Shown in pieces: positions 18,787 through 27,876 of a DNA stretch of 64,000 nt. This DNA is from UKL13-3 sp943369665 (GTDB taxonomy: Bacteria; Bacteroidota; Bacteroidia; UKL13-3). The translations under genes were made by a program, and so were the position numbers. Below the pieces are notes generated by a model. The model saw only the letters and a list, made by a program, of their open reading frames with translations. It searched no databases and had not been told where the DNA came from. The DNA lies in NCBI GenBank assembly GCA_943369665.1, contig CALRNX020000001.1, positions 248,001 through 312,000 on the forward strand, given 5' to 3'. The first letter of the stretch is position 1; each line of letters begins with the position of its first letter.

Positions 18787-18815
18787 CTATTCATTAACCC
18801 GAAACAACACGTAAA

Positions 18816-19041
18816 ATGAAAAAGAGTGTTGGATGTAAGCGATGAACAGGTAATTAAAAAGACCGGCAAAAAGATTTCAGGCTGGATAACAATACTGGAC
18901 AAGCTAAAGGTGGCCGAACTCAAATCCAATCATGTAGTGGCCATGTACAACAAGAATACGAGGTTCCGAGATATTGAGCAAGGACACTCACCACGCATTA
19001 CCAGAAACGAAAAATGGTTTCTAAAAACAATTGGATACCCG
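18816..19041 (+). pseudogene. decayed DUF4287-like gene (frameshift plus nonsense codon)
   Basis: From about 18826 the frame encodes V-S-D-E-Q-V-I-K-K-T-G-K and W-I-T-I-L-D-K, the beginning of a DUF4287-type domain. The homology then jumps one frame: after ATG at 18943-18945 one base is missing, and the reading from 18948 gives E-Y-E-V-P-R-Y, a TGA at 18975-18977 where the family has Trp, then A-R-T-L-T-T-H-Y-Q-K-R. The likely ATG at 18816 is also one frame away from the start of the domain. At least two, probably three, lesions make this a pseudogene; an uninterrupted 79-codon reading through the first frame is not a real product. Confidence 0.6.
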
Positions 19042-19280
19042 ATAGCATGCAATATTTCCCACTAAAGCATGCAACGCATGTGAGAATTTTGCAATAATTT
19101 TCCATCATTATGTAATAATGGTGGTTTGCAAAGTGCTCAACTTTGTTTGGTAGCGAAAATTCATTCGCACCCTAAAAGCAAATACATGTGCCACCCAAAA
19201 CATACCCTAAAAGCGTTTTGTAAAACTGCAATCAGATCCGCTACTCAAAATGCTCAGCGTATTTCTAGTCAAAACCGATC

Positions 19281-19916
19281 ATGATGAATATCGGGATCAT
19301 CATCGGCAGTACCCGTCCCGGTCGGAATGGTGAAGCGGTTGCCAGGTGGGTGTTTGAAATCGCACGTAAACGCTGCAGTGAAACCTTCGAACTGGTTGAT
19401 CTAAGAGCATATGACTTGCCTCTTATAGATGAACCCATCCCTGCCTCGCAGGGTAGTTATTCGAAAGAGCACACCCAAAAATGGGCAGCAAAAATTGATT
19501 CTTTTGATTCGTATGTTTTTGTGACACCCGAGTATAATCACAGTATACCCGGAGCCCTTAAAAATGCCATCGACTTTTTATACAAGGAATGGAACGATAA
19601 AGCAGCCGGTTTTGTGAGCTATGGAAGTGCAGGAGGTTCAAGAGCAGTAGAGCATCTGCGCCTGGTGATGGCCGAACTGATGATAGCCGATGTGCACTCT
19701 CAGGTTATGTTTTCGCTGGACACTGATTTTGTAAACAATACTGAATTTAAACCCGATCCAAAACATGAGCAACAGGTAAACAAGATGCTCGACCAGGTGA
19801 TAGCCTGGGGAAATGCTTTAAAAATATTGCGCTGCAAAACAGCACAAAGTGCCATTACAAATGGAGTACTAAGCGAATACTCCGATATTAAAAAGATGTT
19901 TTACAAAACAGATTGA
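19281..19916 (+). CDS. NADPH-dependent FMN reductase family oxidoreductase
   Basis: A 211-residue flavodoxin-fold reductase that uses NAD(P)H and FMN to reduce quinones, flavin or other acceptors. The FMN phosphate loop is I-I-I-G-S-T-R-P-G-R-N-G near residue 6; the flavin-ring loop is V-T-P-E-Y-N-H-S-I-P-G-A-L-K-N-A-I-D; the last signature is Y-G-S-A-G-G-S-R-A. Two ATGs lie in tandem (19281 and 19284) and either may start. It stands alone, with 215 bases before it (mostly A/T-rich, including a short GCGAA/TTCGC hairpin) and 61 after it. Physiological substrate unknown. Confidence 0.88.
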   Translation: MMNIGIIIGSTRPGRNGEAVARWVFEIARKRCSETFELVDLRAYDLPLIDEPIPASQGSYSKEHTQKWAAKIDSFDSYVFVTPEYNHSIPGALKNAIDFLYKEWNDKAAGFVSYGSAGGSRAVEHLRLVMAELMIADVHSQVMFSLDTDFVNNTEFKPDPKHEQQVNKMLDQVIAWGNALKILRCKTAQSAITNGVLSEYSDIKKMFYKTD

Positions 19917-19977
19917 ACAATAGGTGAATGATAACAAATGCTTATTGTAAAAGTATTTGCCTACATTAGTTTAACAA

Positions 19978-20697
19978 ATGAAAGAACTTGAAGATCATCA
20001 TTGGTTCCCTTCCCTATTCAGAAATTTCCAAACCACATTTATCGGGTTTGTGGTTGTCAAATTCGGCTTTTACAATCCCTTTATTCAATACATTAAAACA
20101 TTGTCATTTAACACATCATCCATGACAGACCTTTGCTCCGGAAGCGGAGAACCTGCTATCAGCATTTTCAGGAAAAGCAATTGTTTCAGCAATCTTATAC
20201 TAACAGATAAATACCCTGTTTCACCGCAACTGATTGCAGGCGATTTCAATTTTGAGATCCAAAAGAAAGATGTTCTTGAAATGGAATTTCAATCCGCAAC
20301 CTGCTATACAATGTTTAATGCATTTCACCATTTTTCCGATAAAGACAAACTCGGCATTAGTGAAAAAGTAAGATCCAGTGGTGCAACTGCATTTTTTGTT
20401 GAGATCCTCGAACCAACCTTATTCTGTCTGTTGAAAGTACTATTCATGACCACCATCGGTTGTTTGCTACTCACTCCTTTTATTCATCCATTTTCTGTTA
20501 AGCGTTTGTTCTTTACCTATATCCTTCCTGTCAATATAATAACCATTACCATTGATGGGATCATATCAGTGTGCAAGTCGCGTTCGCTTAAACAATACCA
20601 ACTGTTATTTGCCAACGATGTACCTCAGGTTAAAACGATCAGACTCCAAAACAGCATCAGCCCGATCACCATCATCCATATTCAACCAACCATATGA
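19978..20697 (+). CDS. class I SAM-dependent methyltransferase, membrane-linked
   Basis: A 239-residue protein with a methyltransferase core: SAM-binding motif I is D-L-C-S-G-S-G-E-P (about residues 43-51), followed by L-I-L-T-D-K-Y-P (acidic loop) and Y-T-M-F-N-A-F-H-H-F (post-I strand). The C-terminal part has two hydrophobic stretches (about residues 145-165 and 170-190) suggesting membrane attachment, unusual for soluble methyltransferases. Its stop overlaps the ATG of the UbiA-family gene by 4 bases, so the two are translationally coupled and probably act on the same lipid. A quinone- or chromanol-type prenyl lipid is my inference. Confidence 0.75.
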   Translation: MKELEDHHWFPSLFRNFQTTFIGFVVVKFGFYNPFIQYIKTLSFNTSSMTDLCSGSGEPAISIFRKSNCFSNLILTDKYPVSPQLIAGDFNFEIQKKDVLEMEFQSATCYTMFNAFHHFSDKDKLGISEKVRSSGATAFFVEILEPTLFCLLKVLFMTTIGCLLLTPFIHPFSVKRLFFTYILPVNIITITIDGIISVCKSRSLKQYQLLFANDVPQVKTIRLQNSISPITIIHIQPTI

Positions 20698-21596
20698 AAG
20701 CACTTATCACACTCTGGAAATTCAGCAGGCCGCATACCATTATCGGAAGTGTGATCAGCATCTTCACGCTCTATACAATTGTGTGTCAGGAACAGGGAAT
20801 CCAAAATATTCCTTTCTTAATCATCGCATTGATGATTGGTATTACTTGCAATATTTTCATTGTGGGCATCAACCAAATAGCAGACATAGAGATTGACAAA
20901 ATCAATAAGCCTTCCTTACCCATTCCATCCGGTTTGTTAAGTGTGCGAGAAGCCAAAGTCATTGTATATACTTCCTTGGTGATCAGTTTGGGTTTAGCTT
21001 TATACTTATCGCCCTATCTGCTGGCCATTATTGTATTGTCAACAACCATTGGCTGGGCCTATTCCATGCCTCCTTTTTACCTGAAACAACACCATATTAC
21101 TGCGGCATTAGCCATCACAACAGTACGCGGAGTATTGTTGAATGCAGGAGGATTTATGGTATTCAACTATTTAATAAACGACTCTCTTGAAATGCCCTTG
21201 AACATCAAAATCCTTACCCTGTTTGTAATTGCATTTAGTGTGGTAATCTCCTGGTTTAAAGATTTACCCGATACTGAAGGCGATGCAAAATACCATATTA
21301 AAACAGTCGCTATCTTGTATTCACCCAAAGCGGCTTTGATCATGGGACATGTATTGGTTGGAGCTGCTTATGTATTTACCATCTACATGCAATACCTAAA
21401 TGATGCTGTTTCAACGATCCCTTCCATCGAAACCAAGGTGCTGCTTGCCGGCCATATTATATTATTTGTACTTTTTGTGATCAATACCTTCTCCATCAAA
21501 ATCCGTGAACACCAGTCCATCAAAAAATTCTACAAACGTTTTTGGTGGTTTTTCTTTGCCGAATATGTGGTGTATTTAATAGCATATTCCTGTTGA
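20694..21596 (+). CDS. UbiA-family prenyltransferase, homogentisate prenyltransferase-like
   Basis: An integral-membrane prenyltransferase of 300 residues with about eight to nine helices. The first Asp-rich motif is N-Q-I-A-D-I-E-I-D-K-I-N-K-P (about residues 61-74) and the second is D-L-P-D-T-E-G-D-A-K-Y (about residues 188-198); both bind the Mg-diphosphate of the prenyl donor. N-Q-x-x-D-x-x-I-D-x-x-N-K-P-x-L-P-x-x-S-G is the pattern of the homogentisate phytyl/solanesyl transferase branch, here P-S-L-P-I-P-S-G. The start overlaps the methyltransferase stop (ATGA). Prenylation of an aromatic acid followed by methylation is the plausible pathway; the product cannot be named from sequence. 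Confidence 0.85.
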   Translation: MKALITLWKFSRPHTIIGSVISIFTLYTIVCQEQGIQNIPFLIIALMIGITCNIFIVGINQIADIEIDKINKPSLPIPSGLLSVREAKVIVYTSLVISLGLALYLSPYLLAIIVLSTTIGWAYSMPPFYLKQHHITAALAITTVRGVLLNAGGFMVFNYLINDSLEMPLNIKILTLFVIAFSVVISWFKDLPDTEGDAKYHIKTVAILYSPKAALIMGHVLVGAAYVFTIYMQYLNDAVSTIPSIETKVLLAGHIILFVLFVINTFSIKIREHQSIKKFYKRFWWFFFAEYVVYLIAYSC

Positions 21597-21701
21597 ATAA
21601 AATGGAGTAACAGCTGATACCCAATTTATCACTTTGTTTAAAGGCAGCTGATATAAGTCCTTTATATATAACCCAATGAAAATTTATCAATTCAATTTAC
21701 T

Positions 21702-21709
21702 TACCTTTG
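21702..21709 (+). promoter_or_regulatory. -7 promoter box (TACCTTTG) 4 bases before a GTG start
   Basis: Exact TAnnTTTG match ending 4 bases before the GTG at 21714, at the head of the efflux cluster. With the usual box-to-start distance, transcription would begin at or next to the start codon. Confidence 0.5.
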
Positions 21710-21713
21710 TTTG

Positions 21714-22100
21714 GTGAAAAAATATATCCCAATATTTTTTTTAGGTGTTTACCTATTGAGCACTCCACAAGTAGCGGAGTTGCTTAAGCTGCCTGTTTTG
21801 GTGGAACACCTTATTGAACACAAACAAAAAGACCCTTCTCTTGATATTTTTGGTTTCCTGTATATGCACTACGCGCAAGGAAACCCCAAAGCTGCCGACT
21901 ACGACAAGGACATGAAACTTCCTTTCAAAAACTTCAATCACACAACCTCTAGCAACAGTTTTTATTGCAGCGTCAATCCCCTTTCCGAATTTCAGTTGAA
22001 CATTTTCTCGGATATTACCGAACACCAATTTTCGGAGTATAAGTTTATCCATTCCGCTTCTTTCCTATCAGCTATTTGGCAGCCACCAAAGTCTTGTTAA
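21714..22100 (+). CDS. small exported protein of heavy-metal efflux clusters
   Basis: A 128-residue protein with a signal-peptide or anchor segment (I-P-I-F-F-L-G-V-Y-L-L, residues 4-14), then a His-containing periplasmic part: V-E-H-L-I-E-H-K-Q-K-D-P, F-L-Y-M-H-Y-A, D-Y-D-K-D-M-K-L-P-F-K and repeated His near the C-terminus. Similar short proteins sit just before cusA-like genes in many Bacteroidota, so a periplasmic metal-handling role is plausible but untested. I take the GTG at 21714; a TTG lies 3 bases upstream. The cusA-like gene follows after 97 bases. Confidence 0.65.
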   Translation: MKKYIPIFFLGVYLLSTPQVAELLKLPVLVEHLIEHKQKDPSLDIFGFLYMHYAQGNPKAADYDKDMKLPFKNFNHTTSSNSFYCSVNPLSEFQLNIFSDITEHQFSEYKFIHSASFLSAIWQPPKSC

Positions 22101-22197
22101 TCATTTTTTTTTGAGTACTTGAATTAACGCAAACTGCATCATTGTTTGTGTTATTCACCATTGTTATTATTCAACTAATTCTTGATCAACAACGTTT

Positions 22198-25100
22198 ATG
22201 CTTACCAAAATAATTGCGTTTTCCGTGAGGAATAAACTCATCATAGGGCTATTTGTTATTGCCCTTATTGGCTATGGAACTTACCAGGCCACCCAATTAC
22301 CAATTGATGCCGTACCCGATATTACCAATAACCAGGTACAGGTTATCACCATTGCCCCTTCGTTTGGTGCAACCGATATCGAACGATTGGTTACCTTTCC
22401 AATCGAACAAGCCAACAGCAATATTTCCGGGATGACCGAGATCCGGAGTTTTTCACGCTTTGGTTTATCGTTGGTTACCATTGTTTTTGATGATGCCACT
22501 GATGTTTATTGGGCCAGGCAACAAGTGGCCGAACGGCTGCAACAAATCCAATCGCAAATACCGGCAGGTATTGGCAAACCTGCTTTAGGTCCGGTTTCCA
22601 CCGGATTGGGTGAAATTTACCAATATGTAGTTAAACCCAAAAAAGGATACGAGCACCAATTTGATGCAACACAATTGCGAACCATCCAGGATTGGATTGT
22701 GCGCAGACAATTACTAGGCGTAAAAGGGGTAGCCGAAGTGAGCAGCTTTGGAGGAAAACTCAAACAATATGAAATTGCCATCAACCCAAATAAACTCAAT
22801 GCTTATGGCATCACCATCAGCGATGTTTTTACGGCAGTTGAAAACAACAACCAAAATACCGGGGGTGCATATATCGAAAAAGGAGCCACCGTTTTATACA
22901 TCCGCAGCGAAGGGCTTATCGGCAGCATAGCGGATATCGAACAGATCGCTATCGCTTCCAAAAACAACACAACACCTTTGTTCATAAGAGATGTAGCCGA
23001 AGTAAAAATAGGCTTTGCCACACGTTACGGAGCCATGTGTTACAACGATGAAGGTGAAGTATCGGGTGCGGTTGTAATGATGCTAAAAGGAGCCAACAGC
23101 AGCGATGTTATTAAAGATGTAAAAGAACGCATTGCCCAGATACAAAAAACACTTCCTGAAGGTGTGGAGATCGAAGCATTTCTGGATCGAACAAAAATGG
23201 TGAACAACGCCATTGGCACCGTTGAAAAAAACCTTTTGGAAGGAGCTTTGATCGTGGTGTTTGTATTGGTCCTTTTCCTGGGCAATTTCCGGGCAGGACT
23301 TTTGGTAGCTTCGGTTATTCCGTTGGCAATGTTGTTCGCTATTTGTATGATGAACGCATTTGGCGTAAGCGGTAATTTAATGAGCCTCGGAGCATTGGAT
23401 TTCGGGTTAATTGTTGATGGAGCCGTCATCATTGTGGAAGCCATCATGCACCAATTATCCCATCATCATAAGTTTAAGCATGTGGCCAAACTTAACAATG
23501 TGCAAATGGATGGAGAGGTGACCCATGCTGCCAGCAAAATGATGAACAGTGCCGTGTTCGGGCAGATCATCATCCTCATTGTGTACTTACCCATTTTCAC
23601 CTTGCAGGGCATTGAAGGAAAAATGTTTAAACCCATGGCACAAACCGTTGCTTTTGCTTTATTGGGAGCATTCATACTCTCACTCACATACATTCCCATG
23701 ATGAGCGCCTTTTTCTTATCAAAAAAAGTAAAACATACCCAAAACACTTCCGATAAAATAATGTCCATGATCGAAAATGCTTACCAGCGTTTATTGGCCA
23801 GGGTGCTGCGTTTTCCTAAGCTTGTATTAAGCAGTGTTGTCCTTTTATTCATCAGTGCAGTGATCATCATCACTTCTTTGGGAGGTGAATTTATTCCTTC
23901 GCTCGAAGAAGGTGACTTTGCGGTAGAAACAAGGGTACTTGCCGGAAGCAATCTTCAAACAACCATCCAGAGCACCCAACAGGCTGCACATATTTTAAAG
24001 ACACGGTTTCCGGAAGTGATCAACGTGGTAACCAAAATAGGAAGCGGTGAAGTGCCAACAGATCCAATGCCAATGGAAGCGGGCGACATGATGATCATTT
24101 TAAAAGATAAAAGCGAATGGACTTCTGCCAAAACGTTTCCGGAATTATCTGCTAAAATGAGTGAGGCATTGGAAGATGTTCCCGGCATCACGGTAGGTTT
24201 TCAGTTTCCCGTGCAAATGCGTTTTAATGAATTAATGACGGGTGCACGACAAGATGTGGTATGCAAAATTTTCGGAGAAAACCTGGATACATTGGCCCGC
24301 AATGCCGAAAAACTTGCTAAACTGGTGGCCACTGTTGAGGGTGCCGAAAATATTTTTGTGGAACCCGTTACAGGCATGCCGCAAATTATCATTGCCTACA
24401 ACCGACCCCTCATTGCTCAATACCATTTATCCATTGCCGATATCAATCGGGTGATCAACACAGCGTTTGCGGGACAAAGCACAGGATTGGTTTTTGAAGA
24501 TGAAAAACGATTTGACCTGGTAGTGAGGCTTGCAAACACCGAACGCAAAAACATAACAGACGTACAAAACCTATTGATCCCTACTCCCAACGGAGGTCAT
24601 ATTCCCTTATCACAACTGGCCGATGTGCAGATCAAAGACGGGCCCAACCAAATACAACGCGAAGATGCCAAACGCAGAATTGTAGTTGGCTTTAATGTAA
24701 AAGGCAGGGATGTACAATCCATTGTTGAAGAACTTCAACACAAAGTTGAGGCGCAGATCAAATTTCCAACAGGTTATTATGTTACTTATGGCGGAACATT
24801 TGAAAACCTGAACCAGGCCAAACAACGACTGATGATTGCGGTACCTGTTTCGTTATTGCTCATTTTTGTCTTGCTCTTTTTTGCCTTCAAATCGGTTAAA
24901 CAAGGACTCCTTATTTACACCGCCATTCCCCTTTCGGCCATTGGAGGTGTGTTTTTCCTAGCGTTGAGAGGCATGCCATTCAGCATCAGTGCAGGAATTG
25001 GTTTTATCGCCTTGTTTGGTGTTGCCGTGCTCAATGGAATTGTGCTCATTGCTGAATTTAACCGCTTGCAAAAAGAGGGTATTCAAAACGTATCGAGGTT

Positions 25101-26550
25101 GGTTTTAACAGGAACCAAACTTCGCTTAAGACCGGTTTTGATGACAGCGTTTGTTGCCTCTTTGGGATTTTTACCAATGGCATTAAGCAATGGTGCAGGT
25201 GCCGAAGTACAACGACCATTGGCCACCGTTGTCATCGGAGGATTAATGGTTGCCACTTTCCTTACCCTGTTTGTATTGCCTTTGCTTTTTATCCTGTTTG
25301 AAAAAGGATTTAAACCCATACGATCAACAGCTAACAAAATAAGCGGGTTGAGCATCTTATTATTGCTCATCTCAACAAATGGTTTTGCCCAGCAAAAAAC
25401 AAGTTTGAATGATGCCATCCAAACAGCATTGCAAAACAACAAACAACTCAAAAACGAATACCTCAAAACAGCATATACCAAAGCCCTTATCCAAACGGCT
25501 GCCGATCTTCCAAAAACAACTATAACAGGTGAATACGGACAGATAAACAGCGCATACAACGACACTAAATTCGGCATCACCCAATCCATTGCATTTCCTA
25601 CGGTATACCACAAACAAAAACAATTGCTCACCGAAGATTACCAGGCCTCTCTGTTGAGCATTTCGCTGAAGGAATATGAAATCAAAAAAATGGTGACCCA
25701 GGTTTTTTATGCCTACCTGTATTTAAAAGAAAAGCAAAAATTGCTGCTCCGTGCCGATTCCCTTTACCATCAATTTTTCCTCAAAACCAATTTGCGTTTG
25801 CAAAAAGGAGAAAGCAATATCTTGGAAAAGACAACAGCCGAAACCCAACAATTAAACATTGCGATCCAGCTCAGGCAGGTAAACCAGGCAATGGAGATCA
25901 CCCTGTTGGAATTTCAATTATTGCTGAACGGAACACCCCAAACAGAGCCGGCTGAAACTGACTACAAGATGCCTGTTCAGTTGCCTGCCGACAGCACCAA
26001 TATTGCCAACAACCCGATCCTCAAAACCCTGCAACAGCAAAAAACAATTGCCCAGGCCCAAACCGCTGCCGAAAAAGCAAAGCTCCTCCCCGACCTTTCA
26101 ATGGGATATTACAACAATAGTTTTATCGGGATGGGAGCCGACAATAATGTGTACAACAGCAGCAACCGATTCAATTCGATACAAGTGGGAGTTGGCATTC
26201 CCATCTTCACCAAAGGGCAACGAACCAAAGTAGCAGCAGCCAAAATGCAGGAAAACATATTGCAAAGCCAATACGAAACGGAAACGATGAACCTGCAAAA
26301 CCAATACAGCAAATTGCTGGCCGACTATCATAGCAATACCGAAATTGTAGCCTATTATGAACGCACTGGGCTTCAAAATGCATCCCTAATCACCGAGATC
26401 GCCAACAAACAATTCGTAAACGGAGAGATCAACTACCTGGATTTTGTGACACTCACAAACCAGGCCATTACCATACAAAGCAATTACCTGGAGGCTGTAA
26501 AAGCTTTAAACGAAAGCATTATTGCCATCAACTTTATCACATCAAAATAA
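22198..26550 (+). CDS. CusA/CzcA-family RND efflux pump fused to a TolC-family outer-membrane factor
   Basis: A 1450-residue fusion. Residues 1-1040 are a heavy-metal RND pump: N-terminal helix with R-N-K-L-I-I-G, the porter loops (P-D-I-T-N-N-Q-V near residue 40), and helix 4 with the proton-relay G-A-L-D-F-G-L-I-V-D-G (about 398-408). Residues 1065-1450 are a TolC/OEP domain rich in coiled-coil Q/N-A-L repeats. Between them, at about 1042-1064, is a segment that looks like a signal peptide: K-P-I-R-S-T-A-N-K, then L-S-I-L-L-L-L-I-S, then N-G-F-A-Q-Q. Helix 12 leaves the chain in the cytoplasm, so this segment would carry the TolC part across the membrane. Fusions of this kind are common in Bacteroidota. 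The exported ion is probably Cu, Ag, Zn, Co or Cd; it cannot be fixed here. Confidence 0.93.
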   Translation: MLTKIIAFSVRNKLIIGLFVIALIGYGTYQATQLPIDAVPDITNNQVQVITIAPSFGATDIERLVTFPIEQANSNISGMTEIRSFSRFGLSLVTIVFDDATDVYWARQQVAERLQQIQSQIPAGIGKPALGPVSTGLGEIYQYVVKPKKGYEHQFDATQLRTIQDWIVRRQLLGVKGVAEVSSFGGKLKQYEIAINPNKLNAYGITISDVFTAVENNNQNTGGAYIEKGATVLYIRSEGLIGSIADIEQIAIASKNNTTPLFIRDVAEVKIGFATRYGAMCYNDEGEVSGAVVMMLKGANSSDVIKDVKERIAQIQKTLPEGVEIEAFLDRTKMVNNAIGTVEKNLLEGALIVVFVLVLFLGNFRAGLLVASVIPLAMLFAICMMNAFGVSGNLMSLGALDFGLIVDGAVIIVEAIMHQLSHHHKFKHVAKLNNVQMDGEVTHAASKMMNSAVFGQIIILIVYLPIFTLQGIEGKMFKPMAQTVAFALLGAFILSLTYIPMMSAFFLSKKVKHTQNTSDKIMSMIENAYQRLLARVLRFPKLVLSSVVLLFISAVIIITSLGGEFIPSLEEGDFAVETRVLAGSNLQTTIQSTQQAAHILKTRFPEVINVVTKIGSGEVPTDPMPMEAGDMMIILKDKSEWTSAKTFPELSAKMSEALEDVPGITVGFQFPVQMRFNELMTGARQDVVCKIFGENLDTLARNAEKLAKLVATVEGAENIFVEPVTGMPQIIIAYNRPLIAQYHLSIADINRVINTAFAGQSTGLVFEDEKRFDLVVRLANTERKNITDVQNLLIPTPNGGHIPLSQLADVQIKDGPNQIQREDAKRRIVVGFNVKGRDVQSIVEELQHKVEAQIKFPTGYYVTYGGTFENLNQAKQRLMIAVPVSLLLIFVLLFFAFKSVKQGLLIYTAIPLSAIGGVFFLALRGMPFSISAGIGFIALFGVAVLNGIVLIAEFNRLQKEGIQNVSRLVLTGTKLRLRPVLMTAFVASLGFLPMALSNGAGAEVQRPLATVVIGGLMVATFLTLFVLPLLFILFEKGFKPIRSTANKISGLSILLLLISTNGFAQQKTSLNDAIQTALQNNKQLKNEYLKTAYTKALIQTAADLPKTTITGEYGQINSAYNDTKFGITQSIAFPTVYHKQKQLLTEDYQASLLSISLKEYEIKKMVTQVFYAYLYLKEKQKLLLRADSLYHQFFLKTNLRLQKGESNILEKTTAETQQLNIAIQLRQVNQAMEITLLEFQLLLNGTPQTEPAETDYKMPVQLPADSTNIANNPILKTLQQQKTIAQAQTAAEKAKLLPDLSMGYYNNSFIGMGADNNVYNSSNRFNSIQVGVGIPIFTKGQRTKVAAAKMQENILQSQYETETMNLQNQYSKLLADYHSNTEIVAYYERTGLQNASLITEIANKQFVNGEINYLDFVTLTNQAITIQSNYLEAVKALNESIIAINFITSK

Positions 26551-26557
26551 TCTACCA

Positions 26558-27745
26558 ATGAAATCGACTATAGAACAATTCCAAACCAAACCGTCAGGCT
26601 ACAGGAATGGCATGGCACTCTTCACCTACGCTATTGCTACAGTGTTGTTTTCCTGCAACAACAGTTCCCAGGCACCCGACAACCGGATAAACACCGTTGC
26701 AACCAAAACAACTGTTACCCTCACCGATGCGCAATACCAAAACGCAACTATCGAAACAGCAGTACTGCAACAAAAAGAAATATCCATGACCCTTAAACTG
26801 AATGGAAAGATCGATGTGCCGCCACAAAATTTAGTTTCCGTGAGCGTACCGCTCGGTGGGTATTTGCGCAGCACCAAACTATTACCCGGCATGCATGTTA
26901 AAAAAGGCGAGATCATTGCCGTGATGGAAGACCAGCAATACATCCAACTGCAACAGGATTATTTATTGGCCAAATCAAACCTGCAACTTGCCGAACTGGA
27001 TTACAACCGGCAAAAAGAGTTGAACCAAAGCCAGGCAAGCAGCGATAAAATCACACAACAAGCGCAAGCCGAACTCAATACCCAACGCATCCTGATGAAC
27101 GGGATAGCCGAAAAATTGCGGTTGATCAACAAAAATCCCAATACCCTTTCGGCAGGAACTATTTCCAAAAGTGTGAATATCTACAGCAGCATTGATGGTT
27201 ATGTAAGCAAGGTGAATGTGAACATCGGCAAATATGTAACACCGGCCGATGTGATGTTTGAACTCATTAACCCTACAGATATTCACTTAAACCTGAAGGT
27301 ATTTGAAAAAGATGTTGCCAAACTTGCCATCGGGCAAAAAGTAATTGCATTCGACAATGCCCATCCCGATAAAAAATATACCTGCACCATTATTTTAATC
27401 AGTAAAAATATTGCTTCCGAAGGCACTGCTGATGTTCACTGTCATTTTGAAACCTACGATAAAAACATCCTGCCCGGCATGTACATGAATGCCGAAGTGG
27501 AAATTGCATCAACAGCCGAAAACGCCCTTCCCGAAGAAAGCATTGTGGCGTTTGAAGGCAAAGAATATGTTTTTGTGGAAACCAAAACACATGAATACCA
27601 GATGCAGGAGATCACCACAAAAAGCACCGAGAACGGCTTTACCCAGGTTGTGTTCCCCGGTAAGGAAGACCTGTCAGGCAAAAAATTTGTCACCAAAGGT
27701 GCATATACATTGCTCATGAAACTTAAAAACACCGAACGAGAATGA
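26558..27745 (+). CDS. RND efflux periplasmic adaptor lipoprotein (CusB/CzcB-like)
   Basis: The membrane-fusion partner of the preceding pump, 395 residues. A lipoprotein signal ends L-F-S-C at Cys33. The adaptor layout follows: beta-barrel strand M-T-L-K-L-N-G-K-I, the lipoyl half V-S-V-P-L-G-G-Y, a helical hairpin (about residues 120-190 with Q-L-Q-Q-D-Y, L-A-E-L-D-Y-N-R-Q), the second lipoyl half I-Y-S-S-I-D-G-Y-V-S-K-V-N-V and the C-terminal membrane-proximal domain. The ATG at 26558, 7 bases after the pump stop, is chosen over an in-frame ATG at 26522 inside the pump gene. With the fused pump this makes a complete tripartite system from two genes. Confidence 0.92.
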   Translation: MKSTIEQFQTKPSGYRNGMALFTYAIATVLFSCNNSSQAPDNRINTVATKTTVTLTDAQYQNATIETAVLQQKEISMTLKLNGKIDVPPQNLVSVSVPLGGYLRSTKLLPGMHVKKGEIIAVMEDQQYIQLQQDYLLAKSNLQLAELDYNRQKELNQSQASSDKITQQAQAELNTQRILMNGIAEKLRLINKNPNTLSAGTISKSVNIYSSIDGYVSKVNVNIGKYVTPADVMFELINPTDIHLNLKVFEKDVAKLAIGQKVIAFDNAHPDKKYTCTIILISKNIASEGTADVHCHFETYDKNILPGMYMNAEVEIASTAENALPEESIVAFEGKEYVFVETKTHEYQMQEITTKSTENGFTQVVFPGKEDLSGKKFVTKGAYTLLMKLKNTERE

Positions 27746-27876
27746 TCCAACTAAATTTTCCGGTTCGATATGTTTAATGCCTGCTTTGTATAACTTTGAG
27801 TAGTGTGCTTCTTAATCAGTAAAAACTGATCACGAAATACCATCCGTCTTTTTCATCCGATAAACAATTGCAAACA

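Noticed and set aside
18826..19065. An uninterrupted 79-codon frame after the DUF1801 gene
   Set aside because: Family-like sequence continues in another frame, so this frame is a pseudogene reading rather than a gene.
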